The notes: generated by a model from the sequence alone, not told the origin. Counted from the stretch's first letter, positions 39,428 to 48,319 are shown. The stretch: 64,000 nt of DNA from Spirochaetia bacterium (GCA_022768865.1 JALELH010000018.1:44215-108214), one strand, 5' to 3'. Program-made: numbers and translations.

Positions 39428-39528
39428 TAAAGCTGCTGAAAGAAAAAGAAAGCGGTAACCGAGGCGTTCTGAAGGCTGACAGGCCTTCAATTGTACCGAA
39501 TTACCGTGCTTTTTCTGTAAGCAGCTTA
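39428..39528. repeat. Nested inverted-repeat element
   Basis: AAGCTGCT..AGAAAAAG..CGGTAA versus TTACCG..CTTTTTCT..AAGCAGCTT; inner TGAAGGC/GCCTTCA hairpin; left-arm sequence AGAAAGCGGTAACCGAGGC recurs near 61868. Confidence 0.7.
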
Positions 39529-39552
39529 TAATTATATTATTCACCATTTAAC

Positions 39553-41313
39553 CTAATAATTGTATTTTACTTTTTCTGCAGGAAGTAAATTGCCAACAAT
39601 TCCTTCAAGTTTTTCGCAGTCTATTGGCTTTGTAATGTAATCAACAAATCCTGCTTTTTCATAAATTTCCCTTGCGCCGTTAAAGGCATTGGCAGTAAGC
39701 ATTACGCATGGAGTTTCTTTATTTAAGCTTTTTTCATCATTTTTAACATGTTTAAAAGTTTCCATACCGTCCATACAGGGCATCATGTGGTCAATCAGAA
39801 TAAGATCAAATTTTTCTTTCTGGCTGATTTTAATACATTCATCACCGCTCTGGGTAAGGCAAACTTTCATCTCTGTCTGCTTTAAAAGATTTTCTATTAC
39901 ACAAAGATTTAAATCTATATCATCAACGACAAGTATCTTTGCTTCCGGTGCCTTAAACAAAACTTCATACTTTTTTTCTTTGTGATGAATAAGTTTCTTA
40001 TAATCAACTTTTCCAACTCTATCAGAATCAATTATTTTCTGTTTTATTACAAGTATAAATTCCGAACCCTGCCCGTAAACACTTCGAACATCTATGTCAC
40101 CGCCCATTAAAAGTGCAAGCTGCTTTGAAATTCTAAGCCCTATACCGCTGCCTTCAATGTTTCTGTTCCGTTCAATGTCAAAACGCTCAAAACGGCCGAA
40201 CATTTTTTTCAGGTCTTCTTCTTTTATTCCAGGACCCGTATCCTTAACAGAAAAATTCATTTCCATGCTGCCGTCTGATTTTTTCCCGTAAACCCTATAA
40301 GTTATTTTTCCTTCCCTTGTGTATTTAGCGGCATTAGTTAAAAAATTTAAAATTATTTCACGGATTCTTGAAGCGTCACCCCACAAACATGACGGAAGGT
40401 TTTCATCAACATCAACTTCAAATTCCAGATTCTTTTTTTCTATACGTTCATTTATCATGAGGACTGTTTCACGGACAATGTCTTCAATCCTGTATTTATT
40501 ATCAATAATTTCAATTTTGCCTGCTTCAATTTTTGAAAGATCCAGAATATCGTTGATTAAGGAAAGCAAAGTATGTCCGCTGCTGTTTATATTTTCTGCA
40601 TAGCCGCAAATAGCGTCTTCCTTGCTTTCACGCAAAATCATTTCATTCATTCCAAGAATTGAATTTATCGGAGTGCGGATTTCATGACTCATATTTAAAA
40701 GAAAATCGCTTTTTGCACTGTTGGCTTTTAATGCATCTTCCTTTGACTTTTTTAATTCCATGTTCTGATTCTGCAAATACGCAATAAGCTTAAAAGAAGT
40801 CAGTGCTAAAATAGTCACATAAATAAGGCCCATTACTAAATCGGGGAAAAAATTACGTATTTCAGTAGGATCAATGTACCTGAAAATAAAGGACATTATT
40901 AAGCCGGCAAAACTAAAAACAGAAACCAGGACATTAAGTTTTTTATCCATTACCTGAATTGTCAAAAGTATCGGAACTGTAAAAATCCACTGGACAGGAA
41001 CAAAATAATAATGATGACATGCTATGACAGAACAGATTCCAAGCAGGGAAAAGGCACTGACATAGCACTGCTTTATAACATGTCCTTCAAAGAACCTTAT
41101 AAGAATTTTTCCTGCAATTATAATTACGCCATTTATGACATTTGGAAGTATTATCCATCTGAAAACCCATGTTGCTTTTTTAAATGCAGATGGAAACACA
41201 ACAGGAGACATGCCGACTTCAAGAATAAAACATAAAAATGCAAGAACATAACCTGTAAATAAAAGAGACTTCATGGGTTTTAAATAATAGTTTTTTTCCA
41301 GTTCCATTTTCAA
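39553..41313 (-). CDS. Membrane hybrid sensor histidine kinase/response regulator
   Basis: SDFLLNMSHEIRTPINSILGMNEM, HATPase GSGIGLRISKQLALLMGG, REC domain KILVVDDIDLNL...LILIDHMMPCMDG. Confidence 0.93.
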   Translation of the reverse strand: MKMELEKNYYLKPMKSLLFTGYVLAFLCFILEVGMSPVVFPSAFKKATWVFRWIILPNVINGVIIIAGKILIRFFEGHVIKQCYVSAFSLLGICSVIACHHYYFVPVQWIFTVPILLTIQVMDKKLNVLVSVFSFAGLIMSFIFRYIDPTEIRNFFPDLVMGLIYVTILALTSFKLIAYLQNQNMELKKSKEDALKANSAKSDFLLNMSHEIRTPINSILGMNEMILRESKEDAICGYAENINSSGHTLLSLINDILDLSKIEAGKIEIIDNKYRIEDIVRETVLMINERIEKKNLEFEVDVDENLPSCLWGDASRIREIILNFLTNAAKYTREGKITYRVYGKKSDGSMEMNFSVKDTGPGIKEEDLKKMFGRFERFDIERNRNIEGSGIGLRISKQLALLMGGDIDVRSVYGQGSEFILVIKQKIIDSDRVGKVDYKKLIHHKEKKYEVLFKAPEAKILVVDDIDLNLCVIENLLKQTEMKVCLTQSGDECIKISQKEKFDLILIDHMMPCMDGMETFKHVKNDEKSLNKETPCVMLTANAFNGAREIYEKAGFVDYITKPIDCEKLEGIVGNLLPAEKVKYNY

Positions 41314-41325
41314 ACTCTCACTTTA

Positions 41326-42792
41326 TTATTTTGAACTATTCTGGGCTCCGGCACTTACATATTTATTAAGCTGAATTTCTGCCTGCTTAATGTTTTTCCT
41401 GATGCTTGGGCCACCAATACAGCCGCCTTCACAAGCCATAACTTCAATTAAATTGGGCGTATCAGGTTTGGAAGGAATTTTTCCGCTGTTTATAAGGCCA
41501 TAGGCATTAAGCATTTTCATTCCGCTTTTTGAAAGTCCGTTAATCTTTGCAGGGCGCAGGATTGTTTTATCCGTAAGGCGCAGGGCAACTGCATCCAGAA
41601 CTCCGCCAGACTTTGCAAAATTTCTTCCGCTGGCAGTAGGAATAATGCTTTCCCCTGAACATTCCATTTTTGAAACATCGATTTCTTTTGCAATAAAAAA
41701 TGCTTCCAGATCTGCCGTGCTTAAAACGTAGTCTACCATGTCGTCATCATAACCTTCGCGGCGTTTGGCAAGGCAGGGTCCGATAAAAACAGTAATGCAG
41801 TCAGGGTCTGCTTTTTTGGCAATTTCTGCTGTATAGTGCATGGGGCTTCTTGTTTCAGAAATACATTCTGCAAGGGCAGGCACGTGCTTTTTTACGGCAC
41901 GGACATAAGCAGGACAGCATGATGTGGTCATCATTTTGTCTCCGCGCTTCATTCTCTCTTCAAATTCCCTTGCTTCATTTGTGGCACAGATATCCGCCCC
42001 GATGGCAACTTCCCAGACCCTGTTAAAGCCTGCTTTAAGGAAAGCACTTTCAAGCTGGCCTGGAACAGAATCAAACTGAGATGCTATGGCAGGAGCATAA
42101 AGGGCAACGACTTTTTTACCGTTCATAATGTGCTTTATTACGTCAACAAGCTGGCTCTTGCTCATCATGGCACCAAAAGGACATTCGCGCATGCAGTTGC
42201 CGCAGAAAATGCACTTATGGTAATCAATTGTTTCATGGCCGCTTTCATCCTTGCTGATTGCACCAACAGGGCATGCTTCTTCACAAGGAACAGGTATTTT
42301 TATAATGGCGTGGTAAGGGCAGTTTTCAAGGCACTTTCCGCAATTTATGCAAAGTTTTTCGTCAATGGTTGCATGGCGTTCAACGGTAATCGCCTGCCTT
42401 GGACAGTTCATTTTGCATGGGCGTGCATCACAACCCTGACATGCATTTGTAACCATGTAATGGGCTTTAACACAGGCATTGCAGGCTTCATGCAAGACAG
42501 TAAGCATAGGCCATGTGGGTTTTTCACGTTCAAGGGCTTCTTTTGCAAAGGAACCTAAAGTGCGCTCTTCATCAATATTTTCAACGGAAATTCCCATGCG
42601 GGCAATGGTGCGCATGCGGATAATTTCCCTGTCATGGAAAATACAGCAGCGCAGCGGAGGCTTGTTGCGCGGAACCATTTCCCTTGGAATGAAATGGACT
42701 CCTTCTTCCAGCTTTCCTTCCAGCTGAAGTCTGGCAATGCGGACAAGAATTTCCCTTTTTACGTTGGCTGTATTGTTATTGATATTCAACAT
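41326..42792 (-). CDS. Monomeric [FeFe] hydrogenase, group B-like
   Basis: Ferredoxin-type CxxCxxCxxxC clusters; H-cluster motifs TSCCPAY, FIGPCLAKR, EVMACEGGCIGGP. Confidence 0.9.
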   Translation of the reverse strand: MLNINNNTANVKREILVRIARLQLEGKLEEGVHFIPREMVPRNKPPLRCCIFHDREIIRMRTIARMGISVENIDEERTLGSFAKEALEREKPTWPMLTVLHEACNACVKAHYMVTNACQGCDARPCKMNCPRQAITVERHATIDEKLCINCGKCLENCPYHAIIKIPVPCEEACPVGAISKDESGHETIDYHKCIFCGNCMRECPFGAMMSKSQLVDVIKHIMNGKKVVALYAPAIASQFDSVPGQLESAFLKAGFNRVWEVAIGADICATNEAREFEERMKRGDKMMTTSCCPAYVRAVKKHVPALAECISETRSPMHYTAEIAKKADPDCITVFIGPCLAKRREGYDDDMVDYVLSTADLEAFFIAKEIDVSKMECSGESIIPTASGRNFAKSGGVLDAVALRLTDKTILRPAKINGLSKSGMKMLNAYGLINSGKIPSKPDTPNLIEVMACEGGCIGGPSIRKNIKQAEIQLNKYVSAGAQNSSK

Positions 42793-42885
42793 ATTTTTCC
42801 ATTATAGCGTTGTCAGTCTTTTTTTTCCATCTGTTTATTTACCGCCGGAACGCTTTTACAAGAACTTCATGGCAAAAAAACCTTG

Positions 42886-42999
42886 GTGAACATGCTTCAC
42901 TTTTTTATTTTGGTGAACATGGTTCACATGTACATGTGAGTGCTGTTCACATGCGTTAAAGAACATGGTTCACATGTATTGGTGACTGGCACTCTTTTT
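42886..42999. repeat. Phased palindrome array, copy B (five GTGAAC-N3-GTTCAC-like sites)
   Basis: Sites start at 42886, 42913, 42936, 42959 and a degenerate one at 42982 (steps 27, 23, 23, 23); same orientation and near-identical 3' part as copy A. Confidence 0.85.
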
Positions 43000-43070
43000 G
43001 TTAAATTTCATCTGAAATACATAACCCAGTCTGCTTGTTTTACATAAAAAAAATGAATTATAATTTCATC

Positions 43071-43838
43071 ATGCTGACTGAAGAAACATCTGCTTTGCTA
43101 AAGACACTTGCAGATAAATATGAAACAAAAGAATTTCTTTTAAAAGATCCGTCTCAATTCATGCACAGATATTCTGACCCCATTGAACAGGAAATTGCCG
43201 CCTTTTTAGCTGCTAACATGGCCTTTGGCAGACGGGAACAAATTTTAAAACACACAGAATCTGTCCTCTCTGCATCAGGTGACAGTTTAGTTAAATGGAT
43301 ACAGAATAAAAGGTACAGAAAATTCTTTACACAGGGGGACAGTTCTTTTTACAGAATGTTTACCCACAACGACTTTCTGCTTTTTTTTGACACAATCTGT
43401 ATCTTTATTAAAGAGTCTGGCTCCATTGGAAATCATATAAAAAAACTATACGGTAACAGTTCCGACTATCTGTCACCTTTAATCTGTAACCTTTTTCCTC
43501 TAAACTGTCACCTTATACCCCATTCAAAGGGAACAGCGGCAAAAAGAATAAACATGTTTTTACGATGGATGACGCGTTCTGCTTCTCCCGTAGACTTAGG
43601 TTTATGGCAGTCCTGGTATAGCAAAGAAAAGCTTTTAATTCCCCTGGACACCCATGTAATGCAGGAAGCAGCCATTTTAAATTTATTTACGCTTTCAAAA
43701 AACGGCAATGTACCTGCGGCAAGTTTTAAAACAGACGTTGAACTGACCGGACTTATGAATAAGGTTTTCCCCGGTGACCCCTGCCGTGCAGATTATGCAC
43801 TATTTGGTTTTGGTGTGGATAAAACTGACAATAAATGA
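43071..43838 (+). CDS. TIGR02757 (DUF2400) family protein
   Basis: DPIEQEIAAFLAANMAFGRREQILKH, KRINMFLRWMTRSASPVDLGLWQSW..LLIPLDTHVMQ; start refined to MLTEETSALL. Confidence 0.85.
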   Translation: MLTEETSALLKTLADKYETKEFLLKDPSQFMHRYSDPIEQEIAAFLAANMAFGRREQILKHTESVLSASGDSLVKWIQNKRYRKFFTQGDSSFYRMFTHNDFLLFFDTICIFIKESGSIGNHIKKLYGNSSDYLSPLICNLFPLNCHLIPHSKGTAAKRINMFLRWMTRSASPVDLGLWQSWYSKEKLLIPLDTHVMQEAAILNLFTLSKNGNVPAASFKTDVELTGLMNKVFPGDPCRADYALFGFGVDKTDNK

Positions 43839-43850
43839 TATTCTTTTTTT

Positions 43851-44147
43851 ATGATTGAATTAACAAGCAAACAGAGAAAATCCTTAGAAAAGCAGGCACA
43901 CGATTTGTCTCCTGTCGTAATTATCGGACAGCAGGGTGTTACGGAAAACCTTGTAAAAATGGTGTCAGATTCTTTAAATGCCCATGAACTTATCAAAGTA
44001 AAGTTCAATGAATACAAGGAAGACAAAAGTGAATACTCACAGGACATAGCATTCCACACTGATTCAAATCTTGTCCGAGTAATCGGAAACATTGCTATTT
44101 TCTATAGACAGAATGAGGATCCTGAAAAAAGAAAGATTAAACTTTAG
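43851..44147 (+). CDS. YhbY family RNA-binding protein (CRS1_YhbY)
   Basis: LTSKQRKSLEKQAHDLSPVVIIGQQGVTENLVKMVSDSLNAHELIKVKF. Confidence 0.93.
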   Translation: MIELTSKQRKSLEKQAHDLSPVVIIGQQGVTENLVKMVSDSLNAHELIKVKFNEYKEDKSEYSQDIAFHTDSNLVRVIGNIAIFYRQNEDPEKRKIKL

Positions 44148-44191
44148 AAAACTGCGGAAACTTAATTCGTGCAGAAAAACTGGAGGTTTAC

Positions 44192-44602
44192 ATGGAACTT
44201 GAAGAATCAAAAATTAAAGAACTTATCAGCAAGTCAATTAAAATGCTTGACTTTTCCTATGTTCCATATTCCCATTTTCATGTAGGGGCAGCACTTCTTG
44301 CCAGAAACGGACAGATTTATACCGGCTGCAACATAGAAAATGCTGCCTACGGGCCAACTAACTGTGCAGAACGAACGGCTGTATTTAAAGCCGTAAGCGA
44401 AGGAACTAAAGATTTTACTGCCATTGCCGTAGTTGGCGGCCCTGACGGCAAGATTAAGGATTTTTGCCCCCCTTGTGGCGTCTGCCGTCAGGTCCTTGCT
44501 GAATTCTGCACAAAAGACTTTTTAGTAATTCTTGCAAAATCTGCGGAAGAGTTTAAGGTTTTTACCTTAGGAGATCTTCTTCCGGAAAGTTTTTCACTTT
44601 AA
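44192..44602 (+). CDS. cdd: Cytidine deaminase
   Basis: YVPYSHFHVGAALLARNGQIYTGCNIENAAYGPTNCAERTAVFKAVSEG...CPPCGVCRQVLAEF. Confidence 0.96.
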   Translation: MELEESKIKELISKSIKMLDFSYVPYSHFHVGAALLARNGQIYTGCNIENAAYGPTNCAERTAVFKAVSEGTKDFTAIAVVGGPDGKIKDFCPPCGVCRQVLAEFCTKDFLVILAKSAEEFKVFTLGDLLPESFSL

Positions 44603-44712
44603 TTTTAGAAAACTGCAACCATTAAATTTTATTTATTTGCTTTTTTCTTTATCCCATTTTATAATAGTTAAACCTGATTTTATGGGTGCAGATTATACTT
44701 CGGGAGTAAATT

Positions 44713-46089
44713 TTGAATAACTTTGAAATTGAACTTGATAAATCCAGCAAGGTTAAACTCTATCACCAGCTTTACCGGTTTTTTGAATCTAAAATTAAAA
44801 GCGGCGAACTGCCTTTAGGAACAAAACTTCCATCAATAAGAAAGCTTTCGGATGATTACAGCATAAGCCGCAACACAGTTACAAAAGCCTACGGAGAGCT
44901 GGAAAAAGACGGTTACATTTATTCCCTTTCAAAAAGCGGTTATTTCATAAAAAATCCGGAAGAACAGTATCCTGTTCCCGCGGTTACATCAGAAGAGCAG
45001 GATACGGAAATTCCAACCGTTGATTCTCTTTTACGGAACAGCAGCCCGTCTTTGTCAATAGAATCTGATAAATCAAGTTTAGTACTTACAAACACGGATG
45101 CCCTTAATGACATTCCTCAAAGTGAAACAATGATTCTGAAAAATTCACTTTCTAACGATGAAATTTCTTCAGTCAATGAAGATTCCGGTTCTATAACAAA
45201 GGGCAAACAAAAAGAAAATTCTCTTTTAATGAATTCAGGTGACATAGTCAATTCTGAAAGCAGCAAGGGGCGTATTCTTTCACCGCTTGCTGCCTTTATA
45301 GACAGCTGCATTACGGCCCTTGCAGAACATCACAACAGATTAAGCATTGACAGCAAAGCCGACATACAGGGCGAATCTCCTTTAAGGGTTTCCATTGCTG
45401 CCTTTATCTACAAATTCCACAACATAGACATTAACCCTGCACAAATTGTTTTGGGTTCTAATCTTTCCTATACGCTTTTTAATCTTCTTCAGCTAAAGGA
45501 ATTCTTACATCCTGCAAAGTCCATGCACGGATTGCTTCAGCTTGCAGAAAACTCCATCTCACAGGAGACAATAACCCCTGTCGTTGCCATTTCAGATGAT
45601 ATTGAAGAAAATATCGTTTCCGCAATTACAGCGGCAGGATTCAAAACTGAAATTATCAATCAAAGCTCTATACAAAAGGAAATTGAAACCCTTAACAGAA
45701 TCAAGGCTACAATTATAATTTCTACTACATCAAGCATCAGACGCAAAAATCTAAGCACAGAAGAAATGCAGCTAGTGTATTCCTGGCTCAACGAAAAAGA
45801 ATACAGATACTTTATTGAAATAGATAACATTCCAGAACCTCATAACTACGAAAAAACGCAGAATTACACCATAAAAGACCGCTGGATTTACATGAACAGT
45901 TTTGCTTACCTTATTTCTAAGTCCATAAACAGTTCCTTTATGTTTTTACCTAAACAGATTATAGAAAGTTACAAAGAAAAGTATAAGAATTTTGGTAGTC
46001 CTCTTTCAATGATAGATCAGTGCGGTCTCATTGACTTTTTAATTAAAGGAAAACTTTATAATTACCTTACAAACCTGGAAGATTTATAA
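44713..46089 (+). CDS. GntR-family regulator with degenerate MocR-like aminotransferase domain
   Basis: wHTH VKLYHQLYRFFESKIKSGELPLGTKLPSIRKLSDDYSISRNTVTKAYGELEKDGYIYSLSKSGYFI; C-terminal half weakly matches fold-type I aminotransferase (DIQGESPLRVSIAAFI...IVLGSNLSYTLFNLL). TTG start. Confidence 0.75.
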   Translation: MNNFEIELDKSSKVKLYHQLYRFFESKIKSGELPLGTKLPSIRKLSDDYSISRNTVTKAYGELEKDGYIYSLSKSGYFIKNPEEQYPVPAVTSEEQDTEIPTVDSLLRNSSPSLSIESDKSSLVLTNTDALNDIPQSETMILKNSLSNDEISSVNEDSGSITKGKQKENSLLMNSGDIVNSESSKGRILSPLAAFIDSCITALAEHHNRLSIDSKADIQGESPLRVSIAAFIYKFHNIDINPAQIVLGSNLSYTLFNLLQLKEFLHPAKSMHGLLQLAENSISQETITPVVAISDDIEENIVSAITAAGFKTEIINQSSIQKEIETLNRIKATIIISTTSSIRRKNLSTEEMQLVYSWLNEKEYRYFIEIDNIPEPHNYEKTQNYTIKDRWIYMNSFAYLISKSINSSFMFLPKQIIESYKEKYKNFGSPLSMIDQCGLIDFLIKGKLYNYLTNLEDL

Positions 46090-46122
46090 AACAGTAAATT
46101 TACCATACATGAATTTACTGAA

Positions 46123-46246
46123 TTTTCCACAAATTGTGGATAAGCTGTGGAAAAAGTGGATTTTAAAGTGAATTTATCCACAGAATTTTGTGGATAAATA
46201 GGTCAAAAAGTGGATAACTTAGTGAATTTATTGTGAATTTTCCACA
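46123..46246. promoter_or_regulatory. Secondary DnaA-box cluster
   Basis: Perfect TTATCCACA/TGTGGATAA at 46135-46143, 46174-46182 and 46189-46197, plus near matches at 46123, 46146, 46155, 46209 and 46238. Confidence 0.75.
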
Positions 46247-46275
46247 TTTTCTAGTTTTTTCTTGAATTTAACTAT

Positions 46276-46305
46276 ACAAAAAAGCTGCGGTGGATTTCCG
46301 CAGCC
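46276..46305 (-). terminator. Terminator for the minus-strand operon ending at 46443
   Basis: Minus strand GCTGCGG-AAATCCA-CCGCAGC-TTTTTTG. Confidence 0.75.
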
Positions 46306-46346
46306 TTCAGTTAAGCAATAATGTTATTTTTAGTCTTTTTACTACT

Positions 46347-46433
46347 AGTGTCATTCCAGACCTGATCCGGAATCTCTATCTACACACAGTGCAGCCCCTG
46401 AATCAAGCATGCTTGCCAGCTTCAGGGTGACAG
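46347..46433. repeat. Palindromic interspersed repeat (TGTCATTCC...GATCCGGAATCTC...CTGAA...TTCAGGGTGACA type)
   Basis: TGTCATTCCAGACCTGATCCGGAATCTC ... CCTGAATCAAGCATGCTTGCCAGCTTCAGGGTGACA; matches the widespread intergenic palindromic-repeat pattern from memory. Confidence 0.7.
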
Positions 46434-46442
46434 TTCCGCTTT

Positions 46443-47537
46443 TTACTTAATCTTTACAAGCTCAATGTCAAATGCAATGTATGCACCGCCCGGAATTACG
46501 CCAGGATAGCCTGCATCACCGTAAGCAAGGTCACTAGGAACAACAATTGTCCTTACTTCGCCCAGTTTCATGTCCTGAACCATAATGTCAAAACCAGGAA
46601 TCATCTGTCCGCCGGCTGTCATAAAGTCTAAAGGCTCGTGTCCGCCTTTAAGAAGCTTGGCAGAACCGTCAAATACAGTTCCGTCTACAAGATATCCTTT
46701 ATACTCTGTTGTAACCATTTTACGGCCGCCGCATTTTTCTCCTGAACCTTCTTTTTTTGTTTTATAATAAATTCCGTTTGAATCAACTGCAAAACCAGGA
46801 AATGCTTTTTCAACTTCTGCAATTTTTGCAGCATTTGCCTTTTTCTTTGCTTCAAGGGCAGCTTTTTTTGCAACTTCAACCATTTTGTTAAAGTCGTTCT
46901 GTGTAGCAGTAAATTTAGAAGCTTCTTCACCCTGACGGAAAATCTTAATTGAATTCATTTTATCGCCCTGAGCAATGGCATTTACTACAGCCTGGCTTTC
47001 TTCATCAACTACAATACCAAAAATAGTATGCTTTCCGTTAAGCCATGGGGTAGGGACGTGAGTAATGAAAAACTGAGAACCATTTGTATTTGGGCCGGCA
47101 TTTGCCATGGCAAGGTAACCAGGCTTGTCAAACTGATACTTGTCGCACCATTCATCGCCAAACTTGTATCCCGGGCCGCCTGCACCTGTTCCCTGAGGAT
47201 CTCCACCCTGAATCATAAAATCTGCTATAACACGGTGAAATTTAAGTCCATCATAAAAAGGATTTCCTTTTGCAGCATCTAAAGTGCCTTCTGCCAGACC
47301 TACGAAATTTGTAACTGTCATAGGTGTGTCTTTGTAAAGAAGTTCAATGGCAATTTCTCCTTTGTCTGTGTTAATTACAGCAAAAACACCTTCTTTTCCT
47401 TCAATTGATTTTAAGCCGCTCATGTTTCTAACAGCCTCCTTTTTTGTTGTAGTTTTCTTTTCTGCTTTTTTTGTCTTGCATCCTCCAAAAGAAAGGAATA
47501 CAAGTCCAGTAAACAAAATTGCAATTAATTTTTTCAT
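46443..47537 (-). CDS. Cyclophilin-FKBP fusion peptidyl-prolyl isomerase lipoprotein
   Basis: Lipobox FGGC; cyclophilin domain (FHRVIADFMIQGGDPQGTGAGGPGYKF, NTNGSQFFITHVPTPWLNGKHTIFG); FKBP domain (VTTEYKGYLVDGTVFDGSA...IPGFDIMVQDMKLGEVRTIVVPSDLAYGDAGYPGVIPGGAYIAFDIELV). Confidence 0.93.
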   Translation of the reverse strand: MKKLIAILFTGLVFLSFGGCKTKKAEKKTTTKKEAVRNMSGLKSIEGKEGVFAVINTDKGEIAIELLYKDTPMTVTNFVGLAEGTLDAAKGNPFYDGLKFHRVIADFMIQGGDPQGTGAGGPGYKFGDEWCDKYQFDKPGYLAMANAGPNTNGSQFFITHVPTPWLNGKHTIFGIVVDEESQAVVNAIAQGDKMNSIKIFRQGEEASKFTATQNDFNKMVEVAKKAALEAKKKANAAKIAEVEKAFPGFAVDSNGIYYKTKKEGSGEKCGGRKMVTTEYKGYLVDGTVFDGSAKLLKGGHEPLDFMTAGGQMIPGFDIMVQDMKLGEVRTIVVPSDLAYGDAGYPGVIPGGAYIAFDIELVKIK

Positions 47538-48298
47538 TATTTAAATTCTCCCACCTGTTTCATAAAGCAGCCGTAAATTGCATCAAGCCTTGATAAAAGG
47601 GATTTTTTAATTTTCTCCTCTAAAAAGCCAAGGCTAAAAAAATCTGCTTTCATGGCCATGTAAACAAGGTATTCATCACCGCAGTCTATAAAAACGACGC
47701 CTATTACAAGATTTTCTTTTGCAACTGCCCGGACAGGTCCATAGCTTACAGAAGAAACATTGGTAAAACTTGCCGCTACTTCATTTTCTGTCTGTGTATA
47801 GGAAATGCGGTAATTTGTTTTCCCAAGTGAATGATCATCCAAAAGACAATACTGAACCTGACCGTCTGCATTGCCTTCCGTAAAATCATCGACTTTTGTC
47901 CTGTCTGATTCACTTTTTATACAGTAAGCATTTTCATAAAGAACTTCGGTTCTTTTTCTTCTGTTGGAATAGTATTCTGTTCCCTGCAGCCTGCTTACAG
48001 ACCTTAAAATAACAGACACATCTTCTATGGAAGTTCCGTTTTTAGGAAGAAGATACAGATTTTCACCCGTTAAGGCAGTCAAATCAAGATTTTCCCATTC
48101 ACCAAAAACTTTTCTGGAAACTTCCGTATCAGAAACAAGTTCAAGATGTTTTGATTCATCATTAAACCTGTTGACCTGAATTTTTCCGTCTTTCTTAAGC
48201 TTTTCATAATTTTCTTTACCCGCAATTTCTTCTGCAGAAAAAGAAAAGGCAAATGTACCGGCTAAAAAAAGAGCTATTTTTATAAACAGTTTAGTCAT
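47537..48298 (-). CDS. Secreted protein, possibly DUF6675-like; paralogue of 18605-19411
   Basis: Signal peptide; C-terminal VFIDCGDEYLVYMAMKADFFSLGFLEEKIKKSLLSRLDAIYGCF. Confidence 0.55.
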   Translation of the reverse strand: MTKLFIKIALFLAGTFAFSFSAEEIAGKENYEKLKKDGKIQVNRFNDESKHLELVSDTEVSRKVFGEWENLDLTALTGENLYLLPKNGTSIEDVSVILRSVSRLQGTEYYSNRRKRTEVLYENAYCIKSESDRTKVDDFTEGNADGQVQYCLLDDHSLGKTNYRISYTQTENEVAASFTNVSSVSYGPVRAVAKENLVIGVVFIDCGDEYLVYMAMKADFFSLGFLEEKIKKSLLSRLDAIYGCFMKQVGEFK

Positions 48299-48319
48299 AA
48301 GCTCCTCTTGGGCTTTTTA

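Noticed and set aside
42130-42558. 142-aa plus-strand ORF
   Set aside because: Antisense to the Fe-S cluster region of the [FeFe] hydrogenase, which is intact.
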